Source of the DNA: Lewinellaceae bacterium
GTDB lineage: Bacteria > Bacteroidota > Bacteroidia > Chitinophagales > Saprospiraceae
Direction: 5' to 3'
NCBI GenBank assembly: GCA_020636375.1
Contig: JACJXZ010000003.1
Span: forward strand, 186,001-250,000
Length of the DNA: 64,000 bases
Under the pieces are notes generated by a model. It was not told the origin of the DNA. It searched no databases and was given only the letters and a program-made list of their open reading frames with translations. Made by a program: the position numbers and the translations under genes. This document shows, one piece after another, positions 26,019 through 34,030 of the stretch (positions are counted from its first letter, which is position 1; every line of letters starts with the position of its first letter).

Positions 26019-27455
26019 CTACCGAAAGTGTTTTTTCAGGAAATCAATAGCATTGTTGTACATGATATCCCGCACCTTGCCTTCGATGTTGCTTTCGTCG
26101 TAGTCGTAGCGCCTGTCCTCTTTCATCATCTGGGGCAGTTCTTCGATGAGGCCTTTTTCCAGCTTCGGGTATTCCTCGGCACTGGTGCAATTGTTGAGCG
26201 GGTCGATCAGGCCGTCGAAGTCGGAGCCCATGCACAGCTGTTTCCAGGTGCGCTCGCCGCCCACTTTCACGGCGTGGAGGATGTTGTTGCAGAGGTGGCG
26301 GAGGTGTTTGCGCTCGTTGAGTTCGCGGCCCTTCTCTTCTTCGGTTGAGAATTCGCCTTCGGCGACGGGCTCTTCGTGGCCTTCGTCCTTATACCCGGAG
26401 AGGATGTAGTTGAACTCTTTGGCACTGAAGAATTCCCCCTGCACGTCCTGGGAGCCCATGATGCGCTGGTCGAGGCTCAGGCCGATCAGGCCGCCGGAGT
26501 CGAGAATTTCGGTGATGTCTTCGTCGTACAGGTTAATCGACCAGGGATTGAAGAAGGTTTTGTTGAACAGGCCTTTGCCGATCCCTTTGGGGCGCTCGAA
26601 ATTCACTTCGATGAAATTGCCCCGCCGTTTGGCCGGCTTGTTGAAGTGTTTGACGATCACTTTGGGGTCTTTGCTGATGCCGGTAAAACCCATGTGGGTG
26701 GCCACGATGGGAATGTCGCCGTACCCTTTCTCTTTCCGGTACTGGTAGAACTTGTGGCGGGCCACCAGGCTCATGTGTTTGATGTCGATGAGGATGCGCC
26801 GGCCCTGATTTTCGTCGTAAGCCAGGTCGATCACCTGCTTGCCGATATCCGAAATGCCGAAGCTGTTGGGTTTGAACTGGTCGTTGCCTTTGATGAGCTT
26901 CATGCCGTAGGCGTGGGAAGCCAGCGGGTACTGAGTCATGTGGACAAAGGTGAGGTACAGGAAGCGGTTGGGGCCTGTTTTGAGGGCCCGCAGGTTGTCC
27001 AGCACGTTGGTATTGAATTGTTCCAGCACATGCCCCCCTTCCAGGGCCAGGATGAGGTTCATCTTGCCTTCCTCCGCCTCGTCAATGCTGTTAATGATGT
27101 TGAAGGTACGGCCATTAAAGCCCTGCGACTTTTTGAGGTGCTCAATCTCCTGGTGGACGTAGCCCATATAGTTGGAATAGCAGGGATGGTCGAGCATCTC
27201 GCCGTGCAGGACGGTCAGCTTGGGCGCCAGGTGTTCGATGAGGAAGCTGGAGGTCATCGGCCGTTCCATGGCGTAGATGACCGAAACGGCGACGCCGATA
27301 CGGCCCTTTTCCATCTGGTCGAGGCAGCTCTGGGAACGGATGATGCCGATGGGGCTTTCCAGGTATTCCCAGCAATCGACGCGCCGGTCCGGGTCGGGGC
27401 TGCTCAGGAAAGGCTTGAAGGAAGGATGGAGGTGGAAGTCGAAAAAGCGGTTCAT
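26019..27455 (-). CDS. Membrane dipeptidase-like (peptidase M19) amidohydrolase
   Basis: 478 residues. The metal-binding start FDFHLHPSF (residue ~5), the bridging Glu in ALEGGHVL (~136), histidines in IDIKHMS (~226) and THMGFTG (~253), and CMGSDFDG (~407) follow the M19/amidohydrolase TIM-barrel plan. M19 enzymes split dipeptides or related amides. An insertion of about 60 residues (acidic, GHEEPVAEGEFSTEEEKG around 365) is unusual. No signal peptide, unlike secreted renal-type dipeptidases. Convergent with the caspase gene, 29 nt apart, with no room for a separate terminator. Confidence 0.8.
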   Translation of the reverse strand: MNRFFDFHLHPSFKPFLSSPDPDRRVDCWEYLESPIGIIRSQSCLDQMEKGRIGVAVSVIYAMERPMTSSFLIEHLAPKLTVLHGEMLDHPCYSNYMGYVHQEIEHLKKSQGFNGRTFNIINSIDEAEEGKMNLILALEGGHVLEQFNTNVLDNLRALKTGPNRFLYLTFVHMTQYPLASHAYGMKLIKGNDQFKPNSFGISDIGKQVIDLAYDENQGRRILIDIKHMSLVARHKFYQYRKEKGYGDIPIVATHMGFTGISKDPKVIVKHFNKPAKRRGNFIEVNFERPKGIGKGLFNKTFFNPWSINLYDEDITEILDSGGLIGLSLDQRIMGSQDVQGEFFSAKEFNYILSGYKDEGHEEPVAEGEFSTEEEKGRELNERKHLRHLCNNILHAVKVGGERTWKQLCMGSDFDGLIDPLNNCTSAEEYPKLEKGLIEELPQMMKEDRRYDYDESNIEGKVRDIMYNNAIDFLKKHFR

Positions 27456-27750
27456 AAAATGGGTTTAGTTGTTTTTTATTAGGGTTTCGGGTAAAAATAA
27501 AGAAAATAATGGTGGTTGGGGGCTTTGTGGGTTCTAAATATTATGGAGGAGGGCAGCTGTGTTTCATGGTATTTAACCGCAGGGGACGCGGAGATGCGCT
27601 GAGCGTGCGCCTGTAAAGCAGAACTTTACTCTTTGATGCCTGTTGCGCCTGCCTGCCTAACCTGCTGGTCAGATTTCAGTCAGCCAGGCAGTCTTCCAGC
27701 AGTTAAAAAAATCAGGTTACCCTCCTATTCTTAACGCGCCCTTCTCTGGT
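27456..27750. other. Intergenic region, no gene recognised
   Basis: Contains a degenerate repeat-like word AACCGCAGGGGACGCGGAGA (27571) of the kind common between Bacteroidota genes, and CTGCCT/AGGCAG arms around 27652-27690. I see no ORF or RNA gene. Confidence 0.4.
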
Positions 27751-28694
27751 TCATCGCACGATCACCTGGAACCGTCGGGATAATCTATCCCCTCCCTTGA
27801 TAACAAGTAAATACTTCCCGGCAGGCACACGACTGAGATTTAGGTTTTTCACGTGGTTACCCCGTTTTTGACCCGGGAAGTCCATCCTGGCAACCGGTTG
27901 CCATTTAGGGTTAATTAATTGAATGGAAACATCACTATCCTGAGGAAGGTAATATTGGATAGTAATATCGCCTTTTTCATTGGGTGTTACTTTAGGAAAA
28001 GGAGACCAGTCGCTGGGATTATCCCCGGCGGGTTCCGGTTCCCGTGGTATATCAGAGGAAGTACTGGCAGGCCGTGAATTAGGCTGGTCATTTTCCAGTG
28101 TAGCTATTGGAGGTTGAGTACCGGAACCCGGACTGGGCGAACCCGTTTTCCGGTTCCGGAGCGTTACTACATTCCCGGTCGGCGGATTCCAGATGATCAA
28201 ACCTTTAGGCGGCTCGAAAATATCGCTCTGGCTGACTTCCGCTACTTGCTGCGCATGATCGGTCCTGATAGTCCGGATTTCGATCTTTTCCTGGTCGACA
28301 AATATCCAATTGAATTGATTGAAGCTGCCGCTGGCGCGGGTCCAGGATTTATTGTCATTGTTGTCGCGCAGGGGAGCGCCCCAGTTGCCTTCCCCAATGT
28401 ACACCGTTCCGTTTTCATCATCCCGGATAAAACCTTCATCGCTTTCGAGGCCAGTATCCGGGCGTATGGGGTGAGTTTGTTTGACGACATGGGCATCCGA
28501 TTCGTATAGATCGAAGCCAAAATAATACAAATATCAGTTTTTTGTACTGCCAAAACGCTGAGCGGAGATGCGTAGTGGTTTGCCTGAATGGAAATAGCCG
28601 GTATATTTTGATCAAAGAGAAAGTTGGAACAACTACACAGAAGGGGAATAAAAAGGAGACACAACGTTAAGATATGTATAACCCGAAAAAACAC
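27751..28694 (-). pseudogene. Decayed lipoprotein phosphoesterase: leader plus C-terminal part only
   Basis: The minus frame from a GTG at 28694 encodes a lipoprotein-type signal (FIPLLCSCS, residue ~20) but then leaves the gene. A different frame, from ATG 28530 to 27751 (259 residues), matches the C-terminal part of purple-acid-phosphatase/calcineurin-like metallophosphoesterases (YIGEGNWGAPLR, WIFVDQEKIEIRTIR) and ends in a sorting-domain-like segment (VSIQLINPKW to FQVIVR). The catalytic core, several hundred residues with the metal ligands, is absent. I read this as one gene that lost its middle and its frame; a short independent C-terminal protein is the alternative. Confidence 0.6.
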
Positions 28695-28763
28695 AAAACC
28701 ACCCCGGATTGGCCAATCCAGGATGGTTTGTTTTTTTGGGTGATTTCCTACAGAGCGTTGTTC

Positions 28764-29783
28764 CTATTCCTCCAGCGGGTAATACACTTTAGTGAGCCAT
28801 TTGGAGGCATCTTTTTCCTTTTCCGGATCGGTAACGTATTCTTCGATGACCGGGGCGACGGTCTTTGCGCCGGTAGCTTTGATGTACTGGTCGATGGCCT
28901 CGTGGGCGGTGCCGATCTTCTCATATTCGCCATAATATTCCACCATCAGCGCCTGGGAGGAGGGCACTTCAAAAGAGGTCATGCCTTCGATCTCTACTTT
29001 TTCCTTTACCGGGATGGCTCCGGCCATATCGGTAACGTTGTTCGCTTCGTCCCAGGTGAAGTAGAGGCCGCAGGGCATTCCGGCCATCTCCAGTCCTTTA
29101 TCCTGAACGGCTTTAAAGGCTTTGCCCAGGGAGGCGGCATAAAATTCCGTCATCTTATCCATCTTGACCTCCTGCCGCAGGCCGACGAAATGCCGGGTGG
29201 GCAGCGGCGCATGTTTGATCTCATAACCATTGTACTTTTGGTCGGCCAGGTTCTGTACTTTTGCTTCCACGACGCCTTTGAGCAGCTCCAGGCCGCGGTC
29301 GTAGTCCTTGTGGATGTTGCCTTCGAAATCCTGGAACAGCAGCATGGCGTTCCAGGGGAAGGGGAATTTGGTGCTGAACTTCCAGGTGGCTTGGGTGCCG
29401 CCGTCAGTGGGTTCGATGGCCCAGCCGCTGTCGGCCTGGCCCATGCCTTCGAATTCCACGATGACGTCCACCCGTTCGTTCGGCTGGTTGCCGGTGATGG
29501 TCATTTTCCCGTTGCCGGAATTTTCGGAAACCCAGGAGGAGGTCGCCCCTTCGCCAACGGTAATGTTTCCCATCGTGCTTTGGATGGTCGGGTCGGCCTC
29601 TTTCCAGGGCGACCAGCTGTCCCAGGTAGACAGGTCGTTGACGGTGTTGAAAACCAGCTCCGGCGGAGCGTCGATGACGATGGAGCGGCTGGTCGTGACT
29701 TCTTTAGGCGCAACCAGGCCGAGGATCAGGAACAGGCCTACCAGGCCCAGGATGGCAAAAAGAATGATCTTAAGTGCTTTCAT
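28764..29783 (-). CDS. SRPBCC domain plus GyrI-like effector-binding domain protein, membrane-anchored
   Basis: 339 residues from ATG 29783 (MKALKIILFAIL); longer upstream frames read into an inverted repeat. Residues 5-25 form a transmembrane helix. Residues ~30-175 are a polyketide-cyclase/START-like SRPBCC domain (RSIVIDAPPELVFNTVNDLSTWDSW), and residues ~180-335 resemble the GyrI/AraC effector-binding fold (FVGLRQEVKMDKM, PCGLYFTWDE). This pairing is common in Bacteroidota and is thought to bind small hydrophobic ligands. No catalytic residues can be proposed. Expressed alone, with a long gap upstream. Confidence 0.82.
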   Translation of the reverse strand: MKALKIILFAILGLVGLFLILGLVAPKEVTTSRSIVIDAPPELVFNTVNDLSTWDSWSPWKEADPTIQSTMGNITVGEGATSSWVSENSGNGKMTITGNQPNERVDVIVEFEGMGQADSGWAIEPTDGGTQATWKFSTKFPFPWNAMLLFQDFEGNIHKDYDRGLELLKGVVEAKVQNLADQKYNGYEIKHAPLPTRHFVGLRQEVKMDKMTEFYAASLGKAFKAVQDKGLEMAGMPCGLYFTWDEANNVTDMAGAIPVKEKVEIEGMTSFEVPSSQALMVEYYGEYEKIGTAHEAIDQYIKATGAKTVAPVIEEYVTDPEKEKDASKWLTKVYYPLEE

Positions 29784-30260
29784 GGCTACTGCTTTATATT
29801 TGCAAGTTGGTGACTTTTTGGTGTGCCGGTTTTGGTTTCCTGCCAAAGTGGAACCATTGGGTGAAAACCAAAACCGGCACACGCCCGGCGTGGACCATTT
29901 GGCGGCCTGGATCGGCCCGATGGCGCTGGCCGGCCGTTTCTGTGGCTTTGTGTGCCTTGCCTGCCACGCCGGGCACCGGCGTTCGGCTGTTTTCACGCCG
30001 AAATCCGGCGAGGATGACAGGAATTGGCGTATATAGCGTTTGGGTTATTCAATAAGTAGTGTTACCAATGCTTGGATGATGGCACTAAAGAGGAAAGTAA
30101 ATACATGCCAAAAATAAATTAATTGTTTTAAAATTCAAAATAAAAAACAAATTTTTTATTTTTAAATATTCTTAATCTTCGTGCGAAGGCCACGCCCTTG
30201 CTTTTTGTTCTTTGGCAAATCCCGTAACTTGGAGACTGTATCCGGCAAACAGAATGAACA
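29784..30260. other. Divergent intergenic region with nested inverted repeats and AT-rich tract
   Basis: A perfect 18-bp inverted pair (29821-29838 with 29875-29892; GTGCCGGTTTTGG arms) is followed by an 11-bp pair GCCCGGCGTGG (29893-29903) with CCACGCCGGGC (29964-29974). From 30110 to 30180 the DNA becomes very AT-rich, probably the promoter of the cyclase receptor gene at 30261. No gene seen. Confidence 0.7.
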
Positions 30261-33200
30261 ATGCGTACCCTTGGGTTAATCCTGTTTTTTCACCTTACTG
30301 CTGTTTTTTCGGCCTTTGCCCAGCCTGCCCATGTGCAGATCAGGGTCTTTGATGTCGATGAGGGGCTGAGCCACCGCAAGGTGGTGAAGATACTGCAGGA
30401 CAGCACGGGGTTTATCTGGATTGCGACCATAGATGGCCTCAACCGCTTTGACGGGTACGAGTTCGTTCGTTTTAAGAGCCAGGGCGAAGAGCAGTTCCTG
30501 CCCCATGACGCCTTTACCGACATGCTCATCGACAAGGAAGGCGCAATCTGGCTTTCCAGCCCGGACTTTATTACCGTTTATCAGCCGTCAACCGGCAGTT
30601 TCCGGAAGGTAAAAGTGAAGCCGGGGGCGATCGTCGAGCGGCAGTCCATCGTCCCCCATAGCTTGTTCATTGGCAGCCGGGGCCGGCTCTGGATGGCCGC
30701 TTACGACGAAAATTCCGCGGAAAACACCCTGCAGGTGCTGGAGGGCAGAGGCCGCCTGCGGCAGGCCACCCGCCTGGAGGGCAGCTACCCCAAACACCCC
30801 ACCGTACAGATCGGCGACACCCTGTACGTCGGCGCGTACGACCGGGTAGCCTGGAAGCTCAGCATGAAGGGGAACATAGTCGAGGCGCTGGAACTGCCCG
30901 AAGGGCCCAACCGGAGGATATCCCAGATGCAGGTGGTGGCCGACAGCCTGTTCATGCTTTGTACCGATGGCACTCTGTTTACCTACCGGCCGGAGAGTGG
31001 AACCCTGCGCCGGCACCCTTCGAGCATTACAACGGATATGGCCAGCGCCCTGCTCATAGAGCCTGACGGTGATATCTGGATCGGCGGCCGTGGCATGCTG
31101 CTCTACTTCAGCCAGGAAAAGGGCCAGCCTGTTGATTATAACCCCCAGATCCTGGAGGCCATCGGGGCCACCTGCACTTACCGGCAGGTCTTCCAGGACC
31201 GCTCCGGGGTGATCTGGGTGGCTTCCGACTTCGGCGCCATCAAGATTCTTCAAACTGATCCCGTTTTCACGCAATACCTCAGCGGCAGGAACGAATACTG
31301 CAGCAGCGTGTATTGCAGCACCCGCGGCATAACCGAAGACGACCAGGGCAATATTTACATTTCTTATTACAATTCCATCCACATCCTCGAACCGGAGTCC
31401 GGCAACCTGAGGCCGCTTTTCCCCTCCAACGATTTCTTCAATTACCCCTTCGGGCTCACGCATTTCAAAGGCGCGCTGTACACCGGCAACGGCAAGCGCA
31501 TCGACCTGAAGACGCTCCGGGTGGATACGCTGCTGAATCACCCGGCCAAGGACCTGGGCCATGTGCTCGCCGATAAAGACAGCCTGCTGTGGATCGGATA
31601 TATGAACTGGCTCTATCAGTACGACCCGGAGAAGCATATCCTGAAGGAGTTTCAGGACAACCAGGGCAAATGGGACAGCCTGGACGGCAACATCAGCTTT
31701 CTGTACCAGGGCAAAACCCGGGACTGGATTTGGGTGGCCACCCTGGATAACGGCATTTATAAAATAGACAAACAGAAAGGCCGCCTGCAGCACTATCATG
31801 CCGGCAAGGACAGCTCCGTGCCGCTGCGCGACAACCAGGTAAATGCGTTGTATGAAGACAGCCGGGGCCGGCTCTGGATCGCCAGTGCCAAAGGGCTGCA
31901 CCGCCTCGGCCTGGCTGACAACCAGCTAAAAGTATACACCACGGCCGACGGCCTGTCCAACGACTTCATCAACGGCATCCTGCCGGAGGGGGACTCCTGC
32001 ATCTGGGCCAGCACCGACAACGGCCTGTGCCGGCTAAGCCTCAGAACCGAAAAATTCACCAACTTCTTCGTCAAAGACGGCTTGTCGGCCAACGAGTTCA
32101 ACCGGATTTCCGCTCATCGCTCCCGATCCGGCCGGATGTACTTCGGCGGCCTCGAAGGCGTCAATGCCTTCATGCCTGGCCCGCAGTTGCTGGAAAAAAA
32201 AGGAGAAGTTCGGGACGTCCCCATCCTGCTTACCCGTTTCTCCAAGTTTGACAGCGATGCCGGCAACCTCGTCAACCGCATTCACGGCCTGGCGCCCGGA
32301 GAAAAGATCATTATTTCTCCGTGGGACCGCACCTTCTCCTTCGAGTTTGCCCTGGCGGACTACCGCCAGCCCCTCGACAACGTGTTCAGCTACCGCCTGG
32401 ATGGGTATGAAAGCGGATGGCTTCCAGCGAACGGCAACCGCAGCATCCGGTACAACAACATCCCCGCCGGCACCTATACCTTCCGCGTACGCGCCAAAGC
32501 CGGCGCCAGCCAGCCGGAATGGAACAGCCGGCAACTGGCCGTCCGGGTAGTGGTGAAGGAAGCCTTTTACAATACCTGGTGGTTCTGGATGCTGTGCGGC
32601 CTGCTGCTCGCCGGCGCTATGTTCGCCATCATGCGCTACCGCATCTATCTCGCCCGCGAGCGGGAGCGGGCACTGGAGCAGCTCGTCCGGGAGCGCACCC
32701 AGGAGCTGGAGCTGGAAAAACAAAAGTCGGAAGAGCTGCTGCTCAATATCCTGCCCGCCGAAACGGCCGAGGAACTCAAGAAATTCGGCGCTGCCAAGGC
32801 CAAGCGCCACGAGCTGGTCACCGTCATGTTCTCCGACTTCAAGGGCTTCTCCCGCATTTCCGAGCAAATGGACCCCGAGGACCTCGTCGCCGAGATCGAC
32901 TACTGCTTCCGCGCCTTTGACGAGATTATGGAGAAATACGGCCTGGAAAAGATCAAGACGGTCGGCGACGCCTACCTCTGCGTCGGCGGCATGCACGACG
33001 ACGACGACGGCCACGAAGCCACCCGCGTCACCCTTGCCGCGATGGAAATACAGGAGTTCATGTCCGGCCTGAAAATCCAGCGGGAGGCGGAAGGCAAGCC
33101 TTGCTTCGAGGCCCGCATCGGCATCCACACCGGGGCGGTGGTGGCCGGCATCGTCGGCATCAAAAAATTCGCCTACGACATCTGGGGCGACACCGTCAAC

Positions 33201-33368
33201 CTTGCCGCCCGCATGGAAACCAGCGGCGAAGCCGGCAAGGTCAACATCTCCGGCGCCACCTACGAGCTGGTCAGGACGCTTTTCCAGTGCAGTTACCACG
33301 GCCGGTACACGGAGACGGACGGGGAGGATATCGATATGTATTATGTGGAGGCGTATCTGGGGGGGTGA
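30261..33368 (+). CDS. Two-component-regulator propeller/Y_Y_Y receptor fused to a class III nucleotidyl cyclase
   Basis: 1035 residues. Signal peptide 1-20 (VFSAFAQPA); two-component-regulator-type beta-propeller repeats ~25-680 (DSTGFIWIATIDGLNRFDG, DSRGRLWIASAKGLHR); Y_Y_Y domain ~690-765; one transmembrane helix ~772-795; a coiled coil; then a class III adenylate/guanylate cyclase domain ~849-1030. Metal Asp residues lie in FSDFKGFS and KTVGDAY, and the Asn/Arg pair in DTVNLAARME. Lys in KIKTVGD and Asp in YDIWGD favour ATP, so cAMP is the predicted product. The periplasmic part is that of hybrid two-component (HTCS) receptors, but no histidine kinase or AraC output is present. Confidence 0.9.
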   Translation: MRTLGLILFFHLTAVFSAFAQPAHVQIRVFDVDEGLSHRKVVKILQDSTGFIWIATIDGLNRFDGYEFVRFKSQGEEQFLPHDAFTDMLIDKEGAIWLSSPDFITVYQPSTGSFRKVKVKPGAIVERQSIVPHSLFIGSRGRLWMAAYDENSAENTLQVLEGRGRLRQATRLEGSYPKHPTVQIGDTLYVGAYDRVAWKLSMKGNIVEALELPEGPNRRISQMQVVADSLFMLCTDGTLFTYRPESGTLRRHPSSITTDMASALLIEPDGDIWIGGRGMLLYFSQEKGQPVDYNPQILEAIGATCTYRQVFQDRSGVIWVASDFGAIKILQTDPVFTQYLSGRNEYCSSVYCSTRGITEDDQGNIYISYYNSIHILEPESGNLRPLFPSNDFFNYPFGLTHFKGALYTGNGKRIDLKTLRVDTLLNHPAKDLGHVLADKDSLLWIGYMNWLYQYDPEKHILKEFQDNQGKWDSLDGNISFLYQGKTRDWIWVATLDNGIYKIDKQKGRLQHYHAGKDSSVPLRDNQVNALYEDSRGRLWIASAKGLHRLGLADNQLKVYTTADGLSNDFINGILPEGDSCIWASTDNGLCRLSLRTEKFTNFFVKDGLSANEFNRISAHRSRSGRMYFGGLEGVNAFMPGPQLLEKKGEVRDVPILLTRFSKFDSDAGNLVNRIHGLAPGEKIIISPWDRTFSFEFALADYRQPLDNVFSYRLDGYESGWLPANGNRSIRYNNIPAGTYTFRVRAKAGASQPEWNSRQLAVRVVVKEAFYNTWWFWMLCGLLLAGAMFAIMRYRIYLARERERALEQLVRERTQELELEKQKSEELLLNILPAETAEELKKFGAAKAKRHELVTVMFSDFKGFSRISEQMDPEDLVAEIDYCFRAFDEIMEKYGLEKIKTVGDAYLCVGGMHDDDDGHEATRVTLAAMEIQEFMSGLKIQREAEGKPCFEARIGIHTGAVVAGIVGIKKFAYDIWGDTVNLAARMETSGEAGKVNISGATYELVRTLFQCSYHGRYTETDGEDIDMYYVEAYLGG

Positions 33369-33401
33369 GGGGCTGTTTTACTGGACTTTGGACGTGCCGC
33401 C

Positions 33402-33590
33402 GGCTACCCGTCTGACGTTGGACACCCAATTGGAGGTTCGTACATCCCCGACCCTTCGGGTGCGGGGCAGGCTGTACACAACCCGGGGCTGCCGCTGCCC
33501 CCACATCGTACACAACCCCGGCAACTTCTGTCCAGCGTTCGGCCGAGCTCACGCCGAGGGCCTTAGACGGATACCCATGCCGCCATTTAA
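33402..33590. repeat. Dispersed palindromic repeat, copy 2 (family A, composite)
   Basis: The left end GGCTACCCGTCTGACGTTGG (33402) resembles the left arm at 48642, and the right end (33530-33580, with GAGCTCACGCCGAG) is the reverse complement of 2525-2567. Between them lie two GTACACAACCC words (33474, 33508). It appears built from modules of the other copies. Confidence 0.75.
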
Positions 33591-33749
33591 AGCCTGAAGT
33601 CGGAATGCAGGGCTAAATGGACGTTCGGCACCGATTTTCCGCCTTTACCTTTGGACCGTCCAAAGTCTATCTGTTTCAGGGGAATATTGCGAAATGCTAT
33701 TATTTCCCTTATCTTCCATAACCTTTTCATCCTAAAAACCTGATCGCCA

Positions 33750-33852
33750 TGAAAAACGCGCTACTTCAACCGCTGCGCTGCTCTTTGTTTTCCTTAGCTT
33801 CCACGGCACGTCCGCTTTCGCCTACCCCGATGACTATCGGGGCGGCGGATAA
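33750..33852 (+). pseudogene. Possible broken signal-peptide fragment
   Basis: An ATG at 33750 (MKNALLQPL) is one base out of frame with a signal-peptide-like reading (AALLFVFLSFHGTSAFA) that stops at 33850-33852. The end of that reading lies in a perfect 7-bp stem, CCCCGAT/ATCGGGG (33825-33842). It may be the remnant of a secreted-protein gene, or chance. Confidence 0.3.
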
Positions 33853-34030
33853 ATGTGTGTGTGTACAAGCCGACGTATCCTTAGCGACGTGAGATTAATA
33901 AGTGTCGGGTTTAGTAGGTTAGCGATTTTGGCTTTAACCGAGGCGAAGGTTCCCGACCTTAGCCTAGCTAAGGGAGGCGGTTCTTCAACGAAGGGTAAAG
34001 CCAAAAGCGCTCCTAGGAAATCTGACAGTT
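33853..34030 (+). ncRNA. Unassigned, potentially structured intergenic element
   Basis: Composition differs from neighbouring genes. A 19-nt segment at 33921-33939 (AGCGATTTTGGCTTTAACC) is complementary to 33993-34011 with two mismatches; alternative local stems are GTCGGG/CCCGAC (33904/33952), GGTTA/TAACC (33918/33935) and CCTTAGC/GCTAAGG (33957/33967). The last two compete with the long stem, which would suit a switch-like RNA, a mobile-element relic or chance. No known RNA class is recognised and an ORF here (60 residues) looks non-coding. Confidence 0.35.
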
